From Carallia brachiata (taxonomy: Eukaryota > Streptophyta > Magnoliopsida > Malpighiales > Rhizophoraceae), in contig JADCRB010000013.1 in the NCBI GenBank assembly GCA_021464245.1, forward strand, positions 8,220,895 to 8,284,894: DNA of 64,000 bases, given 5' to 3'. Below the pieces are notes generated by a model. That model searched no databases. It saw only the letters and a program-made list of their open reading frames with translations, and had not been told where the DNA came from. The translations under genes and the position numbers were made by a program. Shown here piece after piece: positions 47,801-58,700 of this stretch. Each line of letters begins with the position of its first letter. Position 1 is the first letter of the stretch.

Positions 47801-49580
47801 AATTTCATCCAGGACCTAATTAAAATATGTGCAGAGGATTCAACTTATAGGAAACAATGGTAATGAAGGTTACAAAAGGAGACCCACTACAAGAAGGTAA
47901 CATCACATCACCTCAAATAAAGCTTCTGCTAACATCACAATTCTTGATATACTAGCCCTGGCACTTGTGTTGTCATCTAGTCTGGATTCACGATTATCTG
48001 CACGGCATGAGCAACGACCCATTCTATGTTGGCCAGATAAAATACAAGACCTCTCATGTCCAGACAAGTTCTCAAAACGGCTTCCCAGCCGCTGAAGTGC
48101 ACGGACCTGAAAAATTAAGCATGTTGGTAACTAACCCATGTAATGGCAAGCATTTGATAAACAAGAAAATTGCAAAAGGGAAAGCAGTGCAGGATATAGA
48201 CATTCTGTTGGATAATAAATGACACTTTTTATTGCACCATGGCAGTTAATAGTTCACACAATAAACAACCAGGACCAACAGAGTCCAAAATTTGAACAAA
48301 TCAAAGGGCGCAATGTCACCCCAGGATACGTCCTGATCCTCCCCAGCCAATTGCAAAAGAACAAACCACATCCTAAAGATATAGAAATTCTGCTAGTTAA
48401 CCACAGATGCAACTAGCAAATGGTTGAAATATTTAGCAAGCGACATTACCAGCAGACATAAATTCTTCGCTTTCTGCTAGAAAATATTCTAATTCAGTAA
48501 TTACAATTTACAAACCTGAGATCTTATTCTTCTCCTCCTTTCAAGGAAATTGGACCTGTGCTCCAGCAGGTCGTGATACCTTGCTTCTCTTGACCGTGAA
48601 GTTTCCACCTCATGATCTTGAAAGCTGAACACAGAGCTGGACATGCTGGATGGACCAAAACCAGAAGTAGTTGGAGACCCAAGAGTGTTACTTTCAAATT
48701 CTGATATCCTCGTCTCACCACCTGTGGTCTGTTGCTCACTAACATGACTAGTGTCTCTTGTTCCCCTCACTTGTTGCAGAGTGCAAAACGTAACATCAGA
48801 CGGTGATGAGCGTCGAAGAACTCTGTCCCGAAGTCTTCCAACACTAAGGGTTCTGCTAAAACGAACATTACGCTCAACAGGTTCACGTGCTCCAGCCCGC
48901 CTATCAGAGAATCTATTCTCAACACTATCCAGATCACCGAAAAATCTTGGAGAACGCAAGTTTCCATCAAGCCTCATTCTGGTGCTAACACCAACTCTGT
49001 CAGGGGAGGAAATGGTCTGGTTGTTTGGCACATTGTCCAAGTAACTAGATGCTCGACCATTAAACTGCAAACGAGCAGAAGCATTCTCATCACACTGCAT
49101 GGGAGCTCTATTGAAATGGGATGTAGGAAGTACATCACAGCCTAGATGGGTTTCATCTCCATCGGTGCCACCACTGGCAGATGTGGGACAAAGAAGAACC
49201 TCATCTTGATCATTAAATACTCTGAGACTTGTAGGAGGAATAGAGTAAGTCCTCGATGACCCTAAACTGGTTGCTCTGCTCAGTCTAAAGCTCACATTTC
49301 CAGGAAGAAAACTAAAGCGGGAAAGGAATCGACCCGGAGAAGTCAATGACTGAGCAGAAGTGGCCCTGACCGAGCTGCTACCAGTTCTGGAGGTGCTATT
49401 TGTGGTACTTGCTTCACTCCATTCATCAAGCTCAACATTAGGAGCCACACAAGCCATATCATTAGGTTGTTCAACGTTAACCTTTGGGTAGCACCCAACT
49501 TTTACGTGATCTGATTCTACGTCAGCATGGTCAGCAGATGAAGCATTGCCTCCATTTTCTTTGCGCTCATGACAATGAAC
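44888..49580 (-). CDS. RING-H2 finger protein, probable E3 ubiquitin ligase (N-terminus unresolved)
   Basis: RING-H2 domains recruit an E2 enzyme to ubiquitinate targets. Exons on the minus strand: 49580-48516, 48106-47912, 47815-47661, 45698-45588, 44948-44888 (stop TAG). All junctions stay in frame. The first ATG of this frame is 49457, giving 487 aa, but the frame stays open and protein-like back to the acceptor at 49580 ([20 protein letters not shown]). Residues after the ATG are Ser/Arg-rich and disordered-looking ([34 protein letters not shown]). Then come [13 protein letters not shown] and [11 protein letters not shown], a conserved helix of this plant RING family. The RING-H2 is near the C-terminus: [35 protein letters not shown], all eight zinc ligands present. 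The chain ends soon after (DPLPAET). An upstream exon ending CAC|GTCAGT at 50271 probably supplies the true start, but its frame is broken. Substrate unknown. Confidence 0.82.
47285..47370 (-). mobile_element. Possible SINE head in RING-gene intron
   Basis: Minus-strand GGCCTAATGGTTAAAGTTGA (A-box-like) and CTAAGTTCAAGTCACC (B-box-like) are spaced as in a tRNA-derived promoter. No tail was identified. It may equally be a chance or decayed match. Confidence 0.3.
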
Positions 49581-50270
49581 CTGAAGAAATGGTTAAAAAC
49601 AAGGACGACTTTGGCTCATTACTTCACTCATAAAACTAACAGTAGCATGATAACGTGGAACAAAATAGTGACATAATTTGGTCATCCAACAAAATCAGTG
49701 AAGAATTTTTTTAAAAGTTCAGAAGATAAGTTGTTAGAACACTCACTGCCCTTTGGCCTTAAAAGTTCAAAGAAGCCAAGTCATGCCACACACATACACA
49801 CATACAAATCTTTGTCAAGAAGCCATGTAATGAAACACATTATCATCCCTTACTTATTAGAAAATAAAGTAAATAATAAATAGAGAAAAAGAAAAAGCTT
49901 TTACTCAACTTCTTGCCATGGGGCGGATATGCAGCAGAAATATAAATTTTTTTATTTCATTCAAGATTCAATTTTTATGAGCAAAGAAGAATGGGGCACT
50001 ACAAAAATAAAATGGGCAGGGCCTCATTTCTTCCGCAGTGCAGCATAAACAGAATTCCTTAATCATTCTTTACAATGTGACTATAACAACTAACGCATTG
50101 CATTGCATTGCAACCAATGTTTGCATGGATTTACTTGTATTTCCTCATTTTTCTTTCCTTTATTTCAAAAATCAAACATTACCCATCAAAAAGAAACCGA
50201 AACAACCGACAAAGAAAAGAAGAAGAACAAGAAGAACGGATCTAAAAAAAGAAAGAAAAGTGATACTGAC

Positions 50271-50363
50271 GTGGCGATCGATGCAACCACCCTCATCACT
50301 AGATCCAGAAGAAGAAGAAGAAGACGGCGCTCTCCAAGACAAGAGGACTGGAAAACCCTACTA
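50271..50363 (-). other. Likely 5' exon of the RING gene with frame conflict
   Basis: On the minus strand a Ser-run followed by GSSDEGGCIDRH ends at a strong donor (CAC|GTCAGT) and would join [11 protein letters not shown] of the next exon in phase 0. In that frame a TAG lies about 90 bp upstream of the donor and there is no ATG between. The neighbouring frame carries NGSGSSRVFQSSCLGERR, preceded by AATGGC where ATGGGC would give a start. The exon looks real but cannot be translated from an ATG as written. A (GAA)n tract encodes the serines. Confidence 0.45.
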
Positions 50364-53112
50364 CTGCCACTGCCATTCCTCCTCCCTTTAGATGATCTGC
50401 ACTTTCGCCCCCTCCTCTCCGCCGCCCGAAGACGACGCGCCACCGCAATAGGCCTTACTTCCACCTGATCCCATCTCGTTCCTCCCTCAACTACCAAATC
50501 ACAAATTTTTTTTAATAATCTACATCCAAGAAAGAAAGAAAGAAAGAAAGAAGGGGACGAACGGAAAGCCCACAACTTCAAACTTTCAAGATCTAAGGAC
50601 TACTGATCGCATCCTTCCACAATGTTATTTTTTCTAAATGGAAGTGAGCGTTTGCCATTTCGAAGAAAAATTATCCAAAAATTCAAAAAAAAAAAAAAGC
50701 AAATGGAAATATGGAATGGGGTTGTAATTTGTAATTACTAATTATTGGACAATTTAGAGTAAGAAGAGGGAAATTTAGGTGCAGGATTGATTGAGACAAA
50801 GTAACTGTGAATTTTTTGTTGTTTAAAAAGTATGGACCCACAGTCCCACTCACATTGTGAAGACTAAAAAAGCAAGGTGGAGAGGAAAGGCACAAAATGG
50901 GCTAATTAATGGAACATGTGCAAACGTAAGATACAAGATGACTACTCTTCGGGAGGGGCTCCTGTCAAATAACTTCTTATAATTATTATGGGTCATTACA
51001 TGATTAAATACAGGTAATCAAATAACATTTAAATTATATTATTTTGTATAATTATATTTAAAAAATATAAATTATAAAAAATAATAATATTTTTTTTATA
51101 ATTTTTTATTATTATAATTACATAAAATATACTATTAATTACACAAAACATCAATTTAAAAATTATTTAGCTACAACTTAGTATGACCACCTATCTTTTC
51201 TTTATTATTTTTATTATTATTATCTTCTCTGCATATATCATGCCCTGACTTATAAAATTGTTTTAAAAATTTTATTTTTATTTGCATTTTATCTAAAATA
51301 AAAAAAACGTTCTCAAATATTGAATGTTATTTTTTATTTTAAATAAAAAATTATAAATATTTTTTCTATCAAATCTGATTTAAATTAAATTTGCTTTTCT
51401 AGTTAATTTAGATTTAGAAAAACATATAGGTAAATTAAATTGGTTTTTTGAAAAAAAAAAAAGAAGATTGCGGAGTAATTTTATTGTTTCCTTTTGATGA
51501 AATAGTTTTTGTTTAAAAAGCAAATAGGTGATTTGAGAGATTTGTTTTTTCATTCTTGAAAAACTGAATTTGAGTATAGTTTCGTTTTTCTCTTTTAGGT
51601 ATTTTATTTTTATATTTTAAAAAAATTATAATTGTAGAATTTCAATTACAATTAAAATAAAATTATATTAATCAACAAAATCTTTATTTGATTTTCGCGA
51701 ATGGTCCTTATGCCTCGAGAAATTGCAACGGACAGTATAGTTTCATTATCAAACTCTTGTAAAACCTCAACAACCTTTTCTGCTCAAACAAAAGGCTTCC
51801 TTTGATCCCCCCGCCATCAACTTGGAGTTTGAGATAGTGGCAGTGTGGGATTCGTTCAAGCGAACCTTTTGCTCAGCTTGGGGTGTTGGGGGCATGAAAG
51901 TGAATGCACTTGGCTCGATACATTAAAGTCTTGGCCAAATGGCACCCCTCTCTCCCTCATCCACTGGCTTTGAAAGCAGTGGCGGAGACGTATAGTAGGT
52001 TGTGGGGGCACTTGTCCTACTAAAAATAAAAATTTGTATGATTTAGATTAGATAAATCTTATTTAAAATTTATGTAATTATTTTTATTAAAATTTACGTT
52101 TTATTTTTATTAAAATTTATATTTTATATTTTTATTCGTAATTTTTTTGTATATTTTTATTCGACATCTCGACTCTCTCCCTCGTCTTTTGCCCTCGCTG
52201 AAAAGATTCATGGCCAGTAGCGCAACCACAGTCGTTATGAGATCCATCCACTTGGTTTATTTGGACTTGCTCTCCTTCGATTTGGCCCCACTTCATGCTC
52301 CTAAATGAGAGTTCACCGCAAAAATCTCTCTTGATTTTAGCGAGGGTTCCCTGTCCATCCTAAAATTGCGATTGGCATTGCAATTTTTGTAACTAGTCCC
52401 AAAAACTACAACAAACATTTATGCCAAGATTAAAGGCTCCAGAGCTATCTTCGCGAGGGGTCCTTGTCCCGCAATAAATGCGACGGCTACAACAATTTTT
52501 AATAACGAGCTCTCCAGAAATTAGACCAACGGGCCAAATTTAATCTTGCTGCAGCTTGTAGAATAAATTGAAAAGCCAATTTAACATGTCAACAAAAGTG
52601 GTCAACTTACTCAAGTATGATTTTAATTCAATGTTCAATCTTTTTTAAGTCAATTTACACACACCCCATGAAGGAAATATAAATTGCTCAATTTTAATAA
52701 TTTTTTTGTCTATTAAATGATTTAAAGCATATGTGGTTCAAGAAAGTGCAATAAAGGTTTAATTTCCAGCAACACTTGTTGCAAAATATAAAGCTAATGC
52801 ATTATCATAAGTCATAATAGTAGTCTATTAATATACGAGTAATAACAGTAGTTTATAAGCCTAGTAGTCAGTTAGTTCTATATTTTTCAGTCACTGTTAC
52901 TTAAAATCTTGACTCCATTACATTTCCCTTAAATGAATTTGTTTTATATAGTTTAAATCAATCTATAGACATAAGGAACAGTGGAATTCATTTATACCAT
53001 CAGGTTTGAGTAATTTAAGTGATAATAAATTGCCTTTTTTTTTTTTACCGAAAATTGCCTTTTTATTACCAATAGTCTGTTGGTTCTGTATTATCCAACA
53101 TTCATTATCTAT
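50364..53112. other. RING gene promoter side and repeat-rich intergenic DNA
   Basis: An (AAAG)n microsatellite lies near 50529-50552. Beyond it, 50950-51200 is an AT-rich segment with symmetric TATTATAATTAYATAAAATATA-type blocks like those at 24760-24870, probably old MITE copies. At 51770-52560 GC content rises without an open frame (including AGTGGCGGAGACG and GTGGGGGCACTTG), reminiscent of degraded retroelement sequence. No gene called. Confidence 0.35.
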
Positions 53113-53501
53113 TATCCGCCATCTTAGACAATATGCTGAAAACCAAGTTACCAAGAGCCCGAGAGTTTGCTTCCAAATTGCGTGTCCAACGTCCTAGGGA
53201 AATTTATAAAATTAAAAAAAAAATCCATAATTATGTCAAATTTTATTCGGAGAAACATAGGTACATAGAGAGAATTAGAGAAAAATGCATACCATGAGTG
53301 ACTCCTGGAGAATGTCCGATGCAAGAGGCCTATGACTCCAATACCACCCATAGTGAATCAAAATAATGGTCATTGAGTACAATGGCTCGGCACCAAGTTT
53401 TTTTGCCAATAATACTGTATACATCTAGATGCTTCATTATGAAACTCGCCTTGTCGCATCAATAAATGTTTGAGGAAGGTTTGGATATCTGGTCTCGATC
53501 C

Positions 53502-53930
53502 TGTTGACATACTGATGGTGCTGCCATTTTGCAGCTAAGTTCAAGTTTCAAAGTTTTACTCATGTTTTTTCTCTAATTTTCAAATTTCAGTTTAGACAGA
53601 TGGCACTACTATCTCAGGTTACATCCAACATGAAGAGAAGAATGTGGAGGATCAAGCTGTCATCAATTTAGAAGTTGTTTTTTATTTGACTTAGTCAAGT
53701 TAGCTGATAGGATTAAGTTTGTTTTTACAATCAATTTTAAATTTAAATTTTCATCATCTTTGATTTTTTTCAATTTGTATTTCATCTTAGTTGAAAAGAT
53801 GTACTTGAAACTTCTTATATAAAGAAGTTAATTTATTAATCAAAGTTAGAAAGTTAGAAATAGAAGAAAAGGAAATCTTTGATCTCCTTCTCCTTGCTGC
53901 AATTTCTGCGGCTAGCTTCCAAAACCATCA
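53502..53930 (+). mobile_element. Solo LTR (Copia-like) with 5-bp target-site duplication GATCC
   Basis: The element starts TGTTGACATACTGATGG and ends CTTCCAAAACCATCA. It has the TG...CA termini of LTR retrotransposons and is 429 bp long. GATCC flanks it on both sides (53497-53501 and 53931-53935), and removing the element plus one GATCC restores the RopGEF exon 6 match. No internal retrotransposon sequence is present, so it is a solo LTR left by recombination. TATATAAAG at 53816-53824 is the expected LTR promoter element and gives plus orientation. TGTTGA starts are common in Copia LTRs; family not determined. Confidence 0.9.
53816..53824 (+). promoter_or_regulatory. LTR TATA box
   Basis: TATATAAAG about 115 bp before the LTR 3' end, the usual place for an LTR core promoter. 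Predicted transcription start near 53850 would run rightward out of the LTR into the antisense strand of the RopGEF fragment. Confidence 0.5.
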
Positions 53931-54295
53931 GATCCACCTTAGAAGGGCCGCTGCTCTTGCTAACAACGACTGTTTCTTCTCTAGCTCCAGGCATTGGGCT
54001 CTTGGCAAAAGACCATGATGTCCGATCACGAGATGTACGGTTAACTTGTGCTGTGACCCTCTCTTTCCATGCAAATGCAGCAGCTTCCAACTTGTTAATG
54101 GCCTCCAGGGCACTGTGTTCAGATTTTAAATTTAGAGAACTAAGCATTTCCACTGGCGTGATTGAATCTGCAGTTAAGACCTTGTACAATTTTTCACCAA
54201 GGTTTGTCTTTCCGGACTGTAAATATGGAGAAGAGTAGTCATAGAATAAACACAAGAGGATCATGGCCATATCGGAATGCTTGAATCCAAACATT

Positions 54296-55436
54296 CATAA
54301 GTACCCAAAAAATAATTAAAAAAAACAGTAATTGCTCTCTGGCTCTGCATCTGAAAGTTTTTCGTTTCACTTTAACCCCAATTCCCTCTGCGTCCTGCAA
54401 CTCCTGTGTCAACAAACCCAACACCAATCCATGGCAAACTGTCCAAAGAGAAATTATTGTCACCGTCAACCTTGTGCTTTAAGCTAATCACTCTTTTGAA
54501 ATTGTAATTAAAATTTGTATATACGTCAATGGATTTTGTAAATGCGTATAGTCTATCAATTATTCTATGCCGAAATATATGCAAACTTAGTAACATAAAT
54601 AAGAACTTTTGTGGAGCCGATTTGTGAACTAAAAATCAGCAAAACCAAGGTAAAGAATGAATGACAAAAGAAAGCGAGCAACGAGGGAGCGGAGCTCGCA
54701 TTGGGAAACGGTCAACCTTGGAAAATGTCAAAAAGCTTTACTCCTCCTCCCCAATTGGGGCCGTGCCACGTGTCTCCTCCTCCCTGCAACCAGCCTTACA
54801 AGTGTGTAACAAATGTTTGATTATTTCACGTATCGTCGTTACACGTGTCCAACTTTCAGCCCTTTGACCCCACTCATACCATCCCGGCATTCGCTGCGCT
54901 CCTCCTCCACCTTATTTCTCAGTTGGCAATTTGAGTTCCGCCAACGCAGCGTAACCACAACAAAAAAAACTCCATTTTCTCTATTTGCCATCTAAACCAC
55001 ACAAATCTCAAATAAAGTATGAGAATCAAAAAATATGTTCAGAATCCGAAACCCAAATCCAAAAAAATTTGTTCTTTTTCTTTGCCGTAGCTTAAAAAAA
55101 CATCTCTTTCTTTTACCCCGTAGAACAGCGCCTATCAAGAAATAGACTTTATTTTCTTTGTCCTTTTTTTTTTTTTTTTAAATTTTTCGTTGGGGTTTCA
55201 ACAAATGGCCTTGACGTAAAATAACCCGAATAACCTTTTTCTTTCTGTCTCTTCCATTACAAAAATCAAGAAAACCAGAATCGAATTGAAACCAGTATAT
55301 TAGGAGGAAATTTAAGGAAATCCCTTCATTTGCATGTCAAAAAGGGTCATCGTGTAGTTTTCTTGCTTTTGAATTTGAGCAAAAAGAAAACGAGAAAGAA
55401 AGGAGCGATCATTCTTGGTGGGTGGTGGAATCAGTA
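54296..55436 (+). promoter_or_regulatory. SPS upstream region with two G-box/ABRE motifs
   Basis: CACGTG occurs at 54767-54772 within GCCACGTGTC and at 54842-54847 within ACACGTGTCC. Both match the ACGTGTC form of the ABA-response element and the light-related G-box bound by bZIP and bHLH factors. They lie about 590-670 bp upstream of the SPS start codon, 75 bp apart. The spacing to the unknown transcription start cannot be fixed. A T-run occurs at 55166-55180. No gene seen in this stretch. Confidence 0.5.
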
Positions 55437-55697
55437 ATGGCGGGAAACGAGTGGATAAATGGCTACTTGGAGGCGATATTGGACACGGGGGCGGGTGGTG
55501 CAATTGAAGAGCAGAAGCCAGCCGCAGTCCCACCGGTGAATCCGAGAGAAGGGGGCCATTTTAACCCAACAAAGTACTTTGTTGAGGAGGTGGTGACAGG
55601 AGTTGATGAGACCGATCTGCACAGGACATGGCTTAAGGTGGTTGCCACCCGCAATACCCGTGAACGCAGCTCCAGGCTCGAGAACATGTGCTGGCGT

Positions 55698-55729
<32 letters not shown>

Positions 55730-58700
55730 CCCAACACTCTCTCTCATTTACTACACACACAGCTCACTCCCACGCAAAGATACACAAGTCCTGGTTTGGC
55801 TTCAATTATTCTTCACCGCCTTTGGTTTTGGTACATTAGACACCACGTGGTTGTATACGATATGTTAATCTTACCGCTAGGCTATCAGTTCCGATGGATC
55901 AAAAAGATATACTAATCTTAATCCTGCAAGACCCTATCGTATACTATCTTGTCATGTCCTATGTATCTAAGGCATTGTATGTGCTTGTATAATGGATAAT
56001 ATAATTGCGCTTTCAATAAAATATGAATTTCAATGAACGTTCTGTTTCCCTTACTTGAGAATTGGGTACTAATATATATATATTAAAGTTGAAAGGGAAA
56101 GATAAAAACCATGAAATAAAATCCAAGGACCTGATTTGCCTGCAACTTCTCCGTGGAACTACGGCAATTAGGATCACAAGGTTCTTGGAATATTTATCTC
56201 ACATTTAGTTGCACAGCTGACATTTTTGAAAAAAAGGGTGTTGGGGCAAAAACAATGCAGTGGAGGCGAAAGAAAAATTCTAGCGGCGGCATATTTAAAA
56301 AATAGCAGCAAATTTTCTATAAATTTGCACTTCAATTGTACATCCGCCCCTGCTTGGATGTGTGTATATATAACGTGATTGCAAGTGTTTTTGGTGATGT
56401 GACCAAGTAAGGCTCGCTCTCTTTTAATGGGTGCTGCATTTTGGTTTTCCAAGTAGCTGAGTTGTCTAAAACAGTCAATAATTCCTTGAAATTGCATGAT
56501 TTTTCCGTCTTGTGTGGCCGTTAATAAATTATTAAACCACCAATGTTCACGGTCCTTTGTGACCGTTAACCTCAGCTGCCATGCCACTGAACCAAGTGTA
56601 AGGTTTACTGCTGCGGAAATTTTAATCTGATATATATTTTGTCAAGACTGAAGTGCACACTTATGGTTTCTGTAGTTGGAATGGGAGCAGCAGCAGAGGT
56701 TGATGAATCGTAGCTGGGAGCGGGAACAAGGACGCAAAGATGCCACCGAAGACATGTCCGAGGACTTGTCTGAAGGAGAGAAGGGAGATAGTATAGGAGA
56801 GCTAATGCACAGTGAGACCCCAAGGAAAAAGTTTCAGAGAAACTTTTCCAACTTGGAAGTGTGGTCAGATGATAAAAAGGGAAATAAACTGTATATTGTC
56901 CTGATCAGGTATAGTTCCTGTTGTTCAGTTAATCATAAATGGCGAATATTCATGTATTGATAAATTTGAAAATAACATTTAACATGTTCTTTTTTTGTAT
57001 GAATTTATATTAACTAGGTTGTTTGGTCAAATTGAATGACAATTCCTAGACTTAGTAGAGATGTTTCACGTTCCAAATTTCTTCTCTATGTTATTCTGAC
57101 CTTCGTCAAGATATGTGGAAGATGGATAAAACAGGTTATTACGGCAACCACAACAATTTAAGTGGTAGAGCTATTACAATATATATATATATATGTAAGT
57201 CGAACTATGTTCAGGATAGTCATATAAAAAGGCAACAATATAACTGCAAACTGAATTTGCTGCTAGTTTTGGCTACTTAGCCTATTGTTATGAGATTGGG
57301 AAATTAAAAGTATCATTTAGGTAGTTGTTTAGATGTAATTGTTGCTCCAATCTATCTTTAGAGTCAATAACTGTTATTTAAATACCAATGGGATCTCAAT
57401 AACTAATTCATTATTGCAATTAAACTTTTTTGGTTAGTTTACATGGATTGGTCCGTGGAGAAAACATGGAGCTCGGTCGAGATTCTGACACTGGTGGACA
57501 AGTAAATGCTTCAGCTTAATACCTGGTGTTTGTATTATTTACCTTCTCTCATTTTCTTGTATCATTTTCTTCTATAATGGACTTCTCAGGTCAAATATGT
57601 GGTGGAACTTGCTCGAGCACTTGCTAGGATGCCAGGGGTTTATAGAGTAGATCTTTTCACTCGCCAAATATGCTGTCCCGAGGTGGATTGGAACTACGGT
57701 GAACCTGCAGAGATGCTTACCACAGGCTCTGAAGATGCCGATGGCAATGAAGTGGGAGAAAGCAGCGGTGCATATATTGTTAGAATTCCCTTTGGTCCAC
57801 GTGATAAATACCTAAGTAAAGAGCTACTTTGGCCATATATTCAAGAATTTGTAGATGGAGCACTTGCTCATATTCTTAATATGTCAAAGGTCTTGGGCGA
57901 ACAAACTGGAGGCGGGCAGCCTGTTTGGCCATATGTTATTCATGGCCATTATGCTGATGCAGGTGATAGCGCTGCTCTTTTATCAGGTGCGTTGAATGTG
58001 CCAATGGTTTTGACAGGACACTCACTTGGGAGGAATAAGCTAGAACAGCTCCTTAAGCAGGGACGACAATCAAAGGAGGATATAAATTCTACTTATAAGA
58101 TTATGAGGAGGATAGAAGGCGAAGAGCTTTCCCTTGATGCTGCAGAACTTGTAATCACAAGCACGAAACAGGAGATTGAAGAGCAATGGGGGCTTTATGA
58201 TGGATTTGATGTCAAGCTTGAGAAAGTCTTGCGTGCTCGCGCCAGACGTGGGGTCGATTGCCATGGCCGTTTCATGCCAAGGATGGTGGTAATTATGCAA
58301 TTTTTTAATTCTCTTTTCTTTTTGACATTGATTCATTGCTGGAACCTTATCACATGTGCATGAGTTGAACTCTTAAAGGAAAACTGAAACCGTGTCACTA
58401 CATGTCCCCAGCAGACAATTCATTTCCTTTTCTGGACAAATCGGCATGTCAAACACCTTTATTGCTTTTTCAGGGCCGAAAGGATGTTTAATTATTTATC
58501 CGTTTAATCTAATGTTCTGCTATTTTGCCAAAAGGGCAATAATTAATCAATTTTAAGGTAGTTTAAGTGGGTTGGACCATCTGATCAACTACTGTCAAAT
58601 GGTTTTTAGGTTATTCCTCCTGGCATGGACTTCAGCAATGTAATGGTTCAAGAGGATGCCCCTGAGGTTGATGGGGAACTTGGAAATCTTATAGGGGGTG

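Larger units (their letters stand above)
53113..54295 (-). pseudogene. Truncated copy of RopGEF14 exons 6-7, interrupted by a solo LTR
   Basis: Minus-strand sequence matches the RopGEF gene from about 28020 (intron 5) to about 28757 (mid exon 7), including intron 6, so it arose by DNA duplication, not retroposition. The exon 6 acceptor (TTTACAG|TCCGGAAAG) is kept and the first part still reads [18 protein letters not shown] and [17 protein letters not shown]. Damage: one extra base (CAATGCCTGG versus CAATTCTGG, about 53991) shifts the frame; about 16 bp are missing at the end of exon 6 and the donor GT has become GC (about 53446-53451); a 429-bp LTR sits inside exon 6; exons 1-5, the rest of exon 7 and the promoter are absent. 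It cannot encode a PRONE domain. Orientation is opposite to the parent gene 25 kb away. Confidence 0.88.

Noticed and set aside
48751..49044. Plus-strand 97-codon frame with Arg/Ser-rich peptide
   Set aside because: It is the complement of the RING gene's long exon 48516-49580, which is supported by splice phases and the RING domain.
50038..50581. Lys/Arg-rich or Leu/Phe-rich frames around 50.0-50.6 kb
   Set aside because: They arise from the GAA/TTC tract and poly-A/T around the RING gene's first exon and lack any domain.
53854..54294. A 146-codon minus-strand frame that looks like a RopGEF protein
   Set aside because: It runs from intron 5 sequence into exon 6, frameshifts, then enters the LTR. 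It is part of the pseudogene, not a gene.
57179..57196. AT dinucleotide run in an SPS intron as a possible promoter
   Set aside because: A simple (AT)n tract inside an intron with frame-consistent exons on both sides; no start-site context.
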